Below, in pieces: positions 10,045 to 20,826 of a stretch of DNA of 64,000 bases; the first letter of the stretch is position 1, and each line of letters opens with the position of its first letter. Made by a program: the position numbers and the translations under genes. The notes below the pieces were generated by a model. That model saw nothing but the letters and a program-made list of their open reading frames with translations. It was not told the DNA's origin and made no database searches. The DNA is from Cotesia glomerata (Eukaryota > Arthropoda > Insecta > Hymenoptera > Braconidae), in the NCBI RefSeq assembly GCF_020080835.1, contig NC_058163.1, forward strand, positions 12,751,113 through 12,815,112, in the 5' to 3' direction.

Positions 10045-11110
10045 AGATTAAAAATTTAACATTAAATGTGTTGTTAAAGCTCAGGTCATGTGCGGGTATG
10101 AAATTTAGTGAATAAGAAATCTTATTCAAGAATTTTAAGCGTAAACTTACGGGCCGCAACACCGAGAGTCTGTTATTGAAGCTCGGGTCATGTGCGGATA
10201 TGAAATGTAGTGAATAAAAAAATACAAATATCAATTTTTAGAATAAACCCACGGGCCGCAATATCTGGAGTCTGTTGTTGAAGCTCGGGTCATGTGCGGT
10301 TATGAAATTGAGTGAATAATAAATCTAAGTCAAGAATTTCAAGAGTAAACCTACAGGCCGCAACACCTGGAGTCTGTTGTTGAAGCTCAGGTTATGTGCG
10401 GTTATGAAATTTATTGAATAAAAAAATATAAATATCAATTTTCAGAATAAACCCACGGATCGTAATACCTAGAGTCTGTTGTTGAAGCTAAGGTCATGTG
10501 CGGTTATGAAATTTATTGAATAAAAAAATATAAATATCAATTTTCAGAATAAACCCACGGATCGTAATACCTAGAATCTGTTGTTAAAGCTAAGGTCATG
10601 TGCGGTTATGGAATTTAGTGAGTAAGAAATCTTAGTCAAGAATTTTAAGAGTAAACCTACGGGCCGCAGTAACTGGTGTTTGTTGTTAAAGCTCAGGCCG
10701 TGTGTGGTTGTAAAAATCAGTGAATAACAGATTTTATACCGGAATTTTTTGAGTTAGCCTACAGGCCGCAACACCTGGAGTCTGTTGTTGAAGTTCAGAT
10801 CATGTGCGGTTGTGGAATCCATTAAATAAAAAATTATAAATATCAATTTTCTGAATAAACCCACGGTCCACAATACCTGGAGTCTCATGTTGAAGCTCAA
10901 GTTGTGTGCGGTTATGGAATTCAGTGAGTACGAAATCTTAGTCAAGAATTTTAAAAGTAAACCTACGGGCCGCAATACCTGGCGTTCGTTGTTAAAGCTC
11001 AGGCCATGTGTGGTTGTAAAAATCAGTAAATAACAAATTTTATACCGGAATTTTTCGATTTAGCCTACGGACAGCAACACCTGACACTCAGGTCATGTAT
11101 CGACCTGAAA
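10045..11110. repeat. 102-bp tandem satellite, about 10.5 units
   Basis: The anchor phrase gggccgcaacacctggagtc recurs near 10,150, 10,252, 10,353, 10,456, 10,558, 10,660, 10,761, 10,862, 10,967 and 11,067, giving spacings of 100-105 bp. Units share agtctgttgttgaagctc and gtcatgtgcggttatgaa. The segment between anchors exists in three variants: X (cttagtcaagaattttaag), Y (aaatatcaattttcagaat) and Z (ttataccggaattttt). No ORF is supported. Confidence 0.92.
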
Positions 11111-12418
11111 TTTTATCAAATAGAATATCCATTTACTATCCCGAAAAAAAAATTTTTTCTCTACCCTTAGCATGGTCCTTTTATTACACAGGTACTTCAT
11201 ACTCCGCGGATAATATATCGGACGACTCTGAAGATCATCTGTGTTGGTCAGTTTGACATTATCATGCCTTATAATCATTTCGGCGAAAATTTTAAATGCA
11301 TTCAAGGTTTTTTTTTTAGTTTGTAATTCTCTAAATCCACGTACTTTCAACCAACCCCAATTTTTTTGACATTTCGAATTAGACTATTTTATTAATTGAT
11401 ACGTGTGAATTTGCTTGTTTTTTACGTTGCGATCGTTTTTTTTTTTTTTTTTTCATGCCATTGTTACTAAAGTTTTGCTCTCTTTTTATCGCTAATTATT
11501 TTGCCCCAACTTCTAGGCCCTGCTCATAAGCATTAATTTTTTGTCAAAGATAAGGAGTTTGAGATTTTTATTTTAGTAATCACCGTTTGTAGAATCTTTT
11601 GGCATCAACGATAATTACGTTTCGTGCGTTTGAAAGTTATCTGCAACTATCTGAAATTATTGATTAATTACTTCGTTTAGTTAAAATATCAGCGTACTAA
11701 AGTTGTAAGATAAAAAAATTGAAATCACTTTCAAATTATTATTCGAATTAGAAAAGTTTTGATATTATTTGAATCTGAAATTGTTTATTTATTTATAGCC
11801 TACGCCAAAGAAATAAATAACAATTATCGATTAGAGTAAAAGAATTACATTTTCTTCCTAATTATTAAAATTGTAGATAACTTTAGACTTTAACTTTCGG
11901 TGAAGCAATTGAAATTTAACCGTAGAATCTGTATGAGTAAAATACGCAATAAAAAATTATGTACATATAGAAACTGAAACTTAATCAACGCTTCTCTTAA
12001 TTACTTTAGAACAATTCTTTTTCAACGTTTCAATGTTGAGAAATTTATTAGGACCCTCCACCTTTCCCCTATTAATTTCAATACTATTAATAGACCTTCT
12101 GATTCGTTTACATGCATGTTTGTAAGATTTGCTTAAAACGTAAGCTACACTATAGTACATAATAATACTTTCTTACTGCATACTTATAGTATTAAAATGA
12201 TATGATTAAGATTTTTTAAATATTGAATAAGATAAACCGAAAAAATAATTCACCACTGCCTCCTGAATTTTCTAGTTTAATCAGAGCTGTTGAAAAAGTG
12301 TGAGATACAACCAATTAGTTCATAAATTCAGTACACGATTGGTTTTAATGGATGTTATTTTTATAAATTTTAATAACATAAAACAGCTCAGAATTAATTA
12401 ATTAATTAATTAGTGTAC
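11111..12418. other. Spacer, one unidentified 85-codon open frame
   Basis: A minus-strand open frame at 11,093-11,350 (starting MKVRGFRELQTKK) partly overlaps the satellite edge. I do not recognise it and would not call it a gene. The rest is AT-rich with a T15 run near 11,437. Nothing else is supported. Confidence 0.3.
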
Positions 12419-12915
12419 TTATTGCTCGGGAAATGAAGTCAACATTCTATTCTGAATTATTGTAGCTAAATGATTACGCATTTCTTCGGCATTTACAGAA
12501 TAATTTACAGAAGATGGATTTTCTCCTAAAGCAATAGAAGTAGCAAAAGCAACAGCGTATACTCCACAAATTGTTAAATCATTCCCTTGCCGCGTCACAT
12601 TTTTAAAAATGACCTCTTCAGGATCAATCCAAGGATATCGGTTAACTACAAAAGTACGTTCGTCAACAGATAATCCGGCCTTTTCATCACCAGATAAACT
12701 ATCATATATACAAGTATCGTCACCATTATAATACAAACAAGTCTAATGGCCTGATTGATTTTCACCTATAATTTGTAAATCTTGGTTTGTCTCTGATGGC
12801 GTCATAAGATTGAACATAATAGTATGTAAAACTGGAACAGTTGTAAATGGTGAATTATTTTTCAATATCTGTAAGAATTTGTATTACTGCTATTGCCTGG
12901 GCTACGGGATATAAG
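12419..12915 (-). pseudogene. Ulp1/C48-type cysteine protease-like fragment
   Basis: The minus strand encodes a papain-fold protease core in order. The His block GENQSGH (stop) TCLYYNGD is at about 12,720-12,765, the Asp block CIYDSL follows, and the Cys block TICGVYAVAFATSIALGE is at about 12,530-12,595, ending MLTSFPEQ. The spacing of H, D and C fits Ulp1/C48-like proteases carried by many insect transposon-like elements. A TAG replaces the residue after the catalytic His, and the sequence upstream is frameshifted, so it is broken. It lies directly downstream of the YqaJ remnant on the same strand and may be part of the same gene or element. Confidence 0.55.
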
Positions 12916-12932
12916 CCCGACAGCAACAGCTG

Positions 12933-13680
12933 CTAATCTATAGCAGTAATATTTTGTATTACGTTTTCAATCGATATGTTATCTTGTACAATGTTTAAAG
13001 CTTGTATTTGTTCGTCTGTTAAAGTAACAGAAGTATCATTGATGGGAGCGACCCATTGATTAGATTCTTCATCTTTATTTGAAGAATCGTCAGTACCAAC
13101 AGTCATACTTGCAATTTTAGAAGCTCGAGTCATACCTTTCTGACATTTTTTAGGACGTTGTTTGCCGTTACTATTTTTTTACAAGTTTGTTTTTGTAATG
13201 TCATTTCTTTTTTCTTTTTTGCTGCTTTCTGATGAGCTTGCAAAATATAATCAGGATTTCTTATAGGCATTTTTCTAGCTAGTCTACTGTCAACAATTTC
13301 TGGTAGTACAGTCATAAAAAAACCTGGTCAACTTTATTTCCATTTTGTCGTTCCAGAATGTATCGTCTTTCAATACTTTTATATACTTCAATCCTAATAG
13401 GGTCCATATTGCAAATAAACAATAGTTTCTTTCAGTTATATGCAATTGGCCTTGTACTTGGTAATAATATTTGTAGGCGGTATTCATTTTATTTTTATTA
13501 TTTTTGTTGAATATACTTCTATGTTGAGGATTTTTTTTTCTATTGCTTCGTCAGGTGTAAGATGTTTAGCAAATGCTAAACATTTTATTTCAACAATTCC
13601 ATCGGAATCAATGAGACCATCTGGTGATGCTCCCAAAAATTCTAAATCCTTATCAATGAAAAGTTCGCACGGTTCAATTT
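12933..13680 (-). pseudogene. YqaJ-type viral recombinase/nuclease, truncated
   Basis: The minus strand from 13,680 reads the YqaJ (lambda-exonuclease-like PD-(D/E)XK) core. It holds LEFLGASPDGLIDSDG with the catalytic Asp, VEIKC with the E-X-K pair, and YYYQVQGQLHITERNYC with the conserved Gln, followed by LPEIVDSRLARKMPIR. A frameshift lies near 13,300-13,315 and another near 13,133. A linker frame (QWVAPINDTSVTLTDEQIQALN, shown here only in part as a region at 12,933-13,133) follows. The N-terminus is cut exactly where a TTAA-transposon end begins (TTAA at 13,681), so that insertion probably disrupted it. Confidence 0.7.
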
Positions 13681-13684
13681 TTAA

Positions 13685-13838
13685 CTTCCCGCTAACAAAA
13701 TCAATGATTTTCGGAAAATCGGGAAGTTATTGTTTTTACCCCGTTTTTCGAAAATCGAGTGCTCATCAGATCTCGACGTTTTGAGGTCCTAGGAAGGTTC
13801 CCTGAATGTTTTCGTGATGATGTCCGTACGTTTGTATG
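13685..13838 (+). mobile_element. TTAA-transposon TIR outer part, plus orientation
   Basis: TTAA (13,681-13,684) followed by CTTCCCGCTAACAAAATC, then the conserved cggggtaaa-complement, cgaaaatcgag and gatctcgacgttttgaggtcctagg blocks, to gatgatgtccgtacg. It leads into (TG)n at 13,839-13,860, where LINE copy A1 has inserted. The inner part is not found on the far side of A1. Confidence 0.8.
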
Positions 13839-13860
13839 CATGTATGTATGTGTGTGTGTG
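13839..13860. repeat. (TGTA)n/(TG)n tract occupied by A1
   Basis: catgtatgtatg followed by TG units, directly against the poly(T) that is the A1 poly(A) tail on the minus strand. Confidence 0.9.
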
Positions 13861-14124
13861 TTTTTATTTTTTTTTTTTTTTTTTTTTAAGGGGGGGGGAA
13901 TCCTTTTTACGGATTCTAGGCATAGCTGTTTGGCCTAGATATGTGGCGACTCGACGCAGTGTCATACTAAAACTCGACGCTAGCGCCCCTACCCACTAAA
14001 CCCTAAACCCCTTTTCCTCTTTCCCTAATCCCTCATGGAAACCGCCATCAGGCATAACTTCGTGAGGGGAGGATCTAGCTACTGCTCTTTCTACTGGTGG
14101 CTAAGGTGTTATTCTTTCCTCCTT

Positions 14125-15641
14125 CTAATCAGCGTCATTCGCTCTTCTTCTTTCTATGGACCGCAGGTCTGAGAGGACTCCCGTGACAAACGTGTTTGTG
14201 GCGTTCCAGGCAGCCTCTGATGACAGCATTGCTTCATTGACTCCTGGGCAGGACGGGCACTCTGGGGAATCATCATGCTTAAAGCAGTGGAGATACGCCC
14301 GGAAACAGCCGTGTCCTGATAACATCTACGTAAGATAATAGTTGACCTCACCGTGACTGCGGTTTAGCCAAACGTTGATCCTTGATATGAGACGATGCGT
14401 CCACCTACCTTTCACTGTGGCATCCCACTGTAGTTGCCATCGACTTATGCTCTTCTGCCGTTCTTCTGTTCTAAGCTCCTCAGCGCTTAGTGTGGTTGAC
14501 TTCTTTCATTGGTAAAGGATCCGTCTTTCCTCAGCTAAGACTCTGAGAGGCAAAGTTCCGAAAATAACACACACTGCTTCCATAGATATTGTGCGGAAGG
14601 CGCTCGCTACTCTTAAGGCACTCAGACGGTAGACTGGTCCAGCCTTTCTCCATGATTCTTGCTTCTCTAGTGCGTCCGCCCAGATAGATATTCCGTAAGT
14701 GAGCATTGATGTGACTACAGATGATAGCAGTAGTCTTCTGCTCTGCTTTGGGCCTCCGACGTTTGACATCAGTCGTGCTAAGCTAGCTACCACTGCTGAT
14801 GCTTTTGCACTCACGTGTTCGACTTGCTGCTTAAAGTTGAGTCGGGCATCAAGCATCACTCCCAGATATCGGATATATGGTTGTGATGTGATTTCTTGTT
14901 CTCGACTTTCAGCTTTATGGTCTCTATCACTTTTCTGCTGGTAATAAGCACAGCCTCAGTCTTCTGTTTAGCCAGTTGTAGATTCATTGAGTCCATCCAC
15001 CGGTTAACTTTCTCAAAGGTGATACCGAACATGTGGTTTATCTCATCTAGGTGTTTAGCAACGATTACGACAGCTACATCATCTGCATATGCAACAAGCT
15101 TGACACTTCTTGGAAGAGTCAGTCTCAGCAGGCCATCATACATGACATTCCACAGAAGTGGACCCAGAACGGAACCCTGGGGTACACCTCCGGTAATATC
15201 ATACTCTTTTGGACCATTCTTCGTGTCGTATCTCAGGATTCTGTCCCTGAAGTAGCTAGCCACTATCCTACGTAGGTATCCTGGTACGTTTTTCTCTTCC
15301 AGGGCTTGCATAATGCAGTCCCAGTTGGCGGAGTTGAAGGCATTTTTTTGAGGTGGTGGTGGAGGCTAGGTGGTGCGTAACAGCTATAGAAGCGGATGCC
15401 CTCTACTGATACTGCTACAAAGCCGGCATTGCTGTTGTCGACTGCATTTTGGAAAGGGAGCTTGCCACATGACCAGATGATAGCTTTGGATGTGCTGTCA
15501 GATTCCCAGGGTTGGGTACTCAGGTGTTTATATGGCTCTGCTATCAGTACCAAGTCAAGCTCTAGTTCTCGCACAGATTGCATGAGCAGGTCATGCGCTG
15601 CCTCACAATGGTTGAGATTGAGCTGCAGTATCCTCATGTTT
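14125..15641 (-). pseudogene. Family A ORF2 of A1 (endonuclease/RT), deleted internally
   Basis: Starts MRILQLNLNHCEAAHDLL, the APE-type endonuclease N-terminus with the Asn and the Glu of LIAEPYKHL. After YAPPSLHHH a large deletion with frameshift near 15,350 joins the middle of the endonuclease to RT motif A (NAFNSANWDC). The RT then continues with GVPQGSVLGPLLWN and the YADD box (VAYADDVAVVI) at about 15,060-15,090. A frame break occurs at about 14,860. The C-terminal zinc finger CPSCPGVNE is joined to AMLSSEAAWN by an in-frame deletion, removing the distal His and Cys. It is clearly non-functional. Confidence 0.85.
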
Positions 15642-16911
15642 GTTTGTTCGTCAACTTCTGGAGTGCCTCCTGAAATAACGGGCACTTATAAGTACCGGCA
15701 TGGTGGGCAACATTCTCTGCACTTTCGATCTCAGCACATAATGCACATTTGGCTGGATTTTTACAATCAGCAATCTTGTGCCCTTCTTGTCCGCACCTGA
15801 TGCAAAGCTTCGACCGGTCCACCTTGCTTCTGCACTGGGATCCATGATGTCCGAAATGCCAGCATTTAAAGCATTGAATAGGTCTCTTCGTTGTCCTTAT
15901 TCAGCAATTAACCCAACCAATCCGGATTTTGCTACTTCCATCCAGTAGTTTCTGTGCTGTTGCTGCTGGTAGAATTACTGTGGCAATTTGAGTACCTCTA
16001 TAGGCCTTACGGATCTTGATTGCCTCTAGTGGTATCTCACAGCTATCTCCAGCTTCCTTTTGTAGGGCACCCTGGATGTCGTCCTTCGTTGTGTCATCAT
16101 CGACGTCTCGGATCTCAATTACCTCCTGTGGTCCTTTGCAGGTTACTCTTGCGTCTTCTTTCAGTATGTCTGCAATGGTCTTTCTCAATGTTTGGCCTTT
16201 GTTGGTGTTCTTCCTCGAAAGAGTTATCAGCATATCTCCAGCATTGGTCTTATGGATCTTCTCTACCGTACTACGGACCTGATCATCAGGGACGTCCTGT
16301 TTTATTCGGCACAGGATCTCGGCGTACTTTGCTTTCTCTGCCAGCCGGATGATAAGGGCATCCGGTCTGATCCATTTCCGCGGTTTCTTTCGCTTGGGTT
16401 CAGATCGGGGCTCTTTTGTCATCTGTTTTGGAAGCACCTCTTTCTTCTGTCGCTTCAGCTCTTTCTTGGACTGAACTTTTTGCCAAACCGACGCTTTTTC
16501 CTGTTCATCGCTTCGTACTGCCGCTCCTTGCGGAGGGCTTTTCTTCAAATCCTTTTTCTTCACGACCAGGCTGATTGCTGGGTCAGGAGAAGGTTGATCT
16601 TTTCTCTTACCTGACTTGCTGCTGGCTTTACTTTTGTCTTCCGCGACTGATTCACCGTCACCTTCGGCTCCGGTGTCCATTGCTTCGTCAGTCACGACGA
16701 CAGCCTGACAGGCTTTCTCCGGTGTAGCATGGGAAATGCGCTGCAATGATGAGCGCCACTCCTCGTCCAGCTTCTCAAACCTTTGAAGGGCGTTAGCTAC
16801 ACCAGTCGTCTTGGCCTTTATCTCTTTGTGAATGTTGACCTTTGGTTGGACGAAATCATTCAACTCACTGATCAGCTTTTCAAGGCGTTTGAGCGCTTGC
16901 GAACGCTTCAT
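15634..16911 (-). pseudogene. Family A ORF1 (gag-like, CCHC zinc knuckles) of A1
   Basis: The ATG at 16,911 opens a 336-codon frame. It begins with a heptad-like N-terminus (RLEKLISELNDFVQ), followed by a long Lys/Glu-rich low-complexity middle and a folded region ending IRIGWVNC. A stop at 15,901 interrupts just before the zinc knuckles. The same frame continues with CFKCWHFGHHGSQC and, in the 15,634-15,822 piece, CIRCGQEGHKIADC, both C-X2-C-X4-H-X4-C. R1-clade ORF1 proteins bind RNA through such knuckles. The first knuckle is cut off by the stop, so the copy is defective. Confidence 0.82.
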
Positions 16912-17517
16912 TTCAGCGCTTGCGTCAATCGCTGCTTGTTGGGCATGTAGCCTGTTTCCACTCTTGTTTGTTTCCTATAAATTACTCATACTTTTTTGAT
17001 TTACCAGCGCATCGTACGGAGTGGAGCGGGTTGTCATAACTAGGAACGGGTGTACCCTCGGAGATAGTACTCCTACCCCAGTTCCCTGAGGCCTAGTTGA
17101 CACTTAGCGAGTCCCGGAATACACGGACGGACTAGACTCGCTCGGAGCGGTGAAGATCCCGATCTCTAGCACTCACTGCGTACTCCCTGATCAAGGCCCG
17201 AGGTGGCTGGCTCCTGATCTACTGCTGTAACTTACACCTCGGCAGAGCAAGCTCACATCAGCCGTGGCCTGCGTCGTCGGAAACTATGACACAGATTCCG
17301 GACACTCCCAGTGGGTTACAACAGAGATCTTCTTCTTGCTAGGTCAGTTAGTGTGACCAACCCATTAAGGGGAGTTTTGTCCATGGGAGCGTATTTTATT
17401 TAGCTCCTACCCTCTGTACCTTGTCAACTAAGAGACTCAGTGTCATCCAAGGACAGCGAGCGTTCTCTCATCCGCTCGGGGAGATGCGCCCGGTAGCAGT
17501 ATCTCTTCTGCCCTGAC

Positions 17518-17519
<2 letters not shown>
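16912..17519 (-). promoter_or_regulatory. Family A 5' UTR, probable internal promoter region
   Basis: This is GC-richer sequence than its surroundings (about 600 bp) between the ORF1 start and the TG tract. It is closely matched by A2 at 58,022-58,505 (ctcatac..ttttgatttaccagcgcatcg, ggaacgggtgtaccctcgg, cccagttccctgaggcctag). Conservation between two defective copies shows it is part of the element. A promoter role is inferred from what is known of R1-clade LINE 5' UTRs. No specific motif is identified. Confidence 0.5.

Positions 17520-17573
<54 letters not shown>
17520..17573. repeat. (TG)n tract at A1 5' end
   Basis: About 26 TG units joining the A1 5' end to gttttatttttttt and the next TIR. 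Confidence 0.95.
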
Positions 17574-17574
<1 letters not shown>

Positions 17575-17591
17575 TTTTATTTTTTTTTTAA

Positions 17592-17736
17592 CTTCCCGCT
17601 AAGAAAATTGAAAATTTTAAAAAATTGGAAAGTTATTGGTTTTACCCCGTTTTCTGAAAATCGAGTTTTCAACGGATGTTGACGTTTTGACGTCCTAGGA
17701 AGCTTCCCTGACTATTCCCGCGATGGTGTCACTATG
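17592..17736 (+). mobile_element. TTAA-transposon TIR outer part, plus orientation
   Basis: TTAA (17,588-17,591) then CTTCCCGCTAAGAAAATTG and the standard outer blocks to cgcgatggtgtcactatg. It runs into a short (TG)n (17,737-17,748) occupied by LINE copy B0. Confidence 0.8.
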
Positions 17737-17920
17737 TCTGTGTGTGTGTTTTTTTTTTTTTTTTTTTTTTTTCTATAGAGAAGCAAAAAAAATCTTCTAA
17801 AGACACCGCTATCGTTAAAAGTTGATGGTCGGTAGTGTGGGATTTTTACCCACTAAAAAAAACTCCTCTCTCCTTCCCCGTGGATGGTACGGAGATGACT
17901 GGATCGGAACCGCGTAAGCA

Positions 17921-18378
17921 TTATTTCAATCCAGTCCGCGGTTTTTTCTTCTGGTCCCTTTCTGCGGTTTTTTCTTCTAAAAGGTACTGCGCGTAGTCTG
18001 CAACATCTGACCAGTTTTCTTCTTGTTTGAACATATAGGTCACCAAACTCGAGGGGGAGAGCCTGGTGCCTATAATTTCTTCGGTGCTGCTTCTGTAGTC
18101 TTTCCACCGATTACACTCGAAGAACGTTTGTTCGGCGTCGTCAATTTTGTCTGGGCAATATTTGCACGTTGGCGTGCTGTGCAAACCCATCTTGAAAAGA
18201 TAGGCGTTAAACTGTCCATGTCCCGTCAATAACTGGGTCAGAAAGAAGTCTATGCTTCCAAGAAATCCAGACGTTTATGTTCGGAATAAGGCGTGCCATC
18301 CATCTGCCTGTTTTCTCGGTCGTCCATCGGTCCTGCCACTCATGTTGCGTTTCCGTCTTTATCTTCGCTCTTGCCTCC
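17921..18378 (-). pseudogene. Family B ORF2 C-terminus of B0
   Basis: Encodes MTGHGQFNAYLFKMGLHS and the zinc finger CKYCPDKIDDAEQTFFEC (C-X2-C-X8-H-X4-C) to the normal family B end. Upstream, frame-shifted sequence (QHEWQDRWTTEKTGRWMARLI) continues to the transposon insertion site. Its upstream continuation sits beyond the insertion at 20,753-20,826. Confidence 0.8.
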
Positions 18379-18757
18379 CCTAGCGGATCGCTATACACTA
18401 AGTATACACCAAATATACACGGTGTATACGCAGCGTATATACACTGAGTATACACCAAGTTTACACAAAAAATTTTTTCTGTCCCATTTTCATAAAAATT
18501 TCTAAGTGCTGTAAGCAAAGTCAAAAATTTTTTAAGTGTGACTGGGAAAAAATTTTTTTACAATCAAAAAGTGTTTCTGTATCGACTGGAAATAGCCTGA
18601 AACGAATCAATAACATGAATCTAAAGTGTGTTTTTGTGGTGCAACACCTTCTGAGTGTACGCTATTGGAAAATTTTCACATGACTCTCATCTGAAAAAAA
18701 TTTTCTAAATTTGCATAGTCCCTGAGTACAGTCTACTTGTTAAGTGCTATCCGTATT

Positions 18758-20020
18758 AGGTAAAGTACCCAGTACTTGAACAGATTTGACAGTGTATTGT
18801 GTTTGACCACGATTTTAGCACGTAAATTTCATTATAACTGACTAAATCAAAGTGACTTAATAAAATATATTCAATTCTAAATATATTAAAAAAAAAAAAA
18901 AAATCGCAATTACATAAAGAAAAATTTTTTTTTAATTATTTAAAAAAATCCTTCAAGAGCCCCAGTAGTTGAACATTAAACTGTGACAGGCTGCAGTACT
19001 TGAACACCTCTGTACCAGAACTTGAACAATCATTTAGTATGGCTTTAGACACTGTGTTAAAATAAAAATAAAAGATTTTAGGCCCAAAAATAAGTATATA
19101 TTATAGATGACATTAAACTTAGCAGTCACTTGACTATTTTTTAATTTTTTTTTAACAAATAAATAAATTTGTTCCAAAAAATTATTTTTAAAAAATTGCA
19201 TTTTTAATTTTTTTAAATTTCTAAATGTCAATTTTTTTTAACATAATTTACTTGTTAAAAAAATTCTTAAAATTATCAAATATCTGCTAAATTATATTAT
19301 AAAATTAACATTAAACATACATTTAAGTCCTTTACTTTAAGAAACATTCAAATGTATTTTTATCTTTTGTTTACAATGTGAGGTTAGAAAGTGTAATTCT
19401 TTTTTTTATTTCTCAAACACTAATATTCGCCCTAAAAATAATAAATTTTTTTTATAGTTTTTTTTTTATTTACTTTATTTGTATAATTTTTTTGTTACTA
19501 TACGATTAAAGATATTTTTTAAAACACTTTAAAATATTTATTTAACATTGAATTAGACAGTTCAAGTACTACAGTCACGTAAAAATGAGTCCTACATTTG
19601 AAATTAGGAGGTATACTTGAACAGCTAAATTAAATATAAAAAAATAATTAAAACACCTTATTAACAACAGAATATTTTGCAAAATGATCTATATTTTTGA
19701 TTGGTTAAGTTTTTTTTGTTTAATTCTTAAATATTTTGGGTTATTTCGCCATTTTTCTATTGTGGTGGTATCATTTTCATTCAAAAATGGATACTAATCG
19801 ACACTTTCAATGATCCCGTCATTAGATATTAAATAAAATATAATATTTAGCTTTGACATTAAAAAATATTTCTTGTATCATTAACTAAGACATCAAGTTA
19901 TCTTAATATACATTAAATATTAATGTTTATGGCCGGAGCTTTTTATTAATATAAGAATTTCCAAACTGTTCTAGTACTAGGGCCATTTTTAAAATCGTTC
20001 AAGTACTGGGTACTTTACCT
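18758..20020. mobile_element. Nested inverted-repeat element, ends AGGTAAAGTACCCAGTACTT
   Basis: The 24-bp arms (beginning AGGTAAAGTACCCAGTACTT, followed by GAAC) at 18,758-18,781 and, inverted, 19,997-20,020 are identical. Further diverged copies of the CAGTACTTGAAC motif lie inside (about 18,962, 18,995, 19,015, 19,560 and 19,965). A minus-strand 65-codon frame at 19,034-19,231 is low-complexity and not a gene. The target duplication is unclear. Confidence 0.75.
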
Positions 20021-20283
20021 CATTAACATAAATTAATAGAGGTGCCGCGTCGTTAACTAATATTCTACTTTAGCATGCGAAAAAATTTCTTAATTTTTTA
20101 AAATTAAGAATAGAACTTCAGAAACACTTCAATATATATTATTTGGAGAAAAACTTAAAAATTTGCGGAGTGAATGCGAGGTGAATGATTTTCAGTTGAT
20201 TTAGTCCCCACTGAGTGAATTTTTTTTTATTAAATAAAATAAAATTATTACTCGAGTTTATTTGCAAAATTTTATTTTTCATG

Positions 20284-20447
20284 AACTTTTCGCTTAGAAA
20301 ATTGAAAATATTCGAAAATCGGGAAATTATTGGTTTTAATCCGTTTTTCGAAAATCGAGTTTTAATCAGATCTCGACGTTTTGAGGCCCTAGGAAACTTC
20401 CCCGACGGTTTTTATGATAGTGTCTGTATGTATGTATGTATGTGTGT
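20284..20447 (+). mobile_element. Diverged TTAA-transposon TIR outer fragment
   Basis: aacttttcgcttagaaaattg through cgaaaatcgggaaattattggtttta, tctcgacgttttgaggccctagg and the (TGTA)n at 20,424-20,445. It is more diverged than the other copies and sits inside the CCTAGCGGATC element. Confidence 0.7.
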
Positions 20448-20826
20448 TTTTTTTCAATTTTTCTGAAAAATTTAATTTTTTTGAAAATATTAATTTTTTT
20501 TCAAAATTTGATTTTTTTTAATTTCAATTTTTTTCAAAAAAAATTTTCTTCACAACTTTTGTTCTGAGGACTCAGAAAAATTTTTTAGTGCATACTCGGT
20601 GTAAACTCAGTGTATATCGTGCGCATATACACCGTGTAAATTATGCACCAATATGCACTGAGTATACACCAAATAAACCCCTAATTTACACTGACACTAA
20701 GTATACATCGAGTTTACACTAAGTTTACACGGTGTATATGGATCCGCTAGGGTCCTTAGAGTTGTCACGATTTATTTCGGCGTCGTAGATTTCCGCCCTC
20801 TCGAATGCTACTATCTCTCAAACTAA

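Larger units (their letters stand above)
13861..17519 (-). mobile_element. R1-clade LINE family A, copy A1
   Basis: A minus-strand element with its poly(A) tail at 13,861-13,887 (plus-strand T run), a run of 9 G (C on the sense strand) beside the tail, a 3' UTR, ORF2 and ORF1, and a long 5' UTR (16,912-17,519). Both ends touch TG repeats (13,839-13,860 and 17,520-17,573). The 5' UTR matches that of A2 (58,080-58,500), and A1 extends about 130 bp further. Internal deletions have shortened ORF2, which explains the total of only 3.66 kb. Confidence 0.88.
18379..20752. mobile_element. DNA transposon, TIR CCTAGCGGATC, in B0 (possible 3-bp TSD TCC)
   Basis: The ends CCTAGCGGATC (18,379-18,389) and GATCCGCTAGG (20,741-20,751) are inverted copies. 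Flanks TCC (18,376-18,378) and TCC (20,753-20,755) fit a 3-bp duplication. Removing the insert restores alignment of B0 to B1 (gcctcc then tt...). Both subterminal regions carry repeated TATACAC and GTATACACC motifs (about 18,390-18,465 and 20,590-20,735). No transposase is seen. A second inverted-repeat element and a TTAA-type TIR fragment lie inside. The 3-bp TSD would fit CACTA or Harbinger-like families, but the TIR does not match a family I know. Confidence 0.75.
17749..20826 (-). mobile_element. R1-clade LINE family B, copy B0, split by a DNA transposon
   Basis: The poly(A) tail (T run 17,749-17,772) abuts TG repeats. The 3' UTR (17,773-17,920) matches B1 and B2, including the gttgatggtcggtagtgtggg segment. 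The element continues to 18,378, is interrupted by an inverted-repeat transposon (18,379-20,752), and resumes at 20,753-20,826, aligning with B1 around 44,200-44,270. It then stops at the next TIR fragment. Only the ORF2 C-terminus survives. Confidence 0.82.

Noticed and set aside
10045..11110. CRISPR-like direct repeat array
   Set aside because: Repeats are contiguous 102-bp units with diverged variants and no unique spacers, in a eukaryotic genome.
14896..15255. Plus-strand open frames opposite LINE ORFs (also 16.0-16.6, 45.1-45.9, 46.3-47.4, 47.6-48.0 and 60.6-62.5 kb)
   Set aside because: They are antisense shadows of the RT and gag frames and show no domain of their own.
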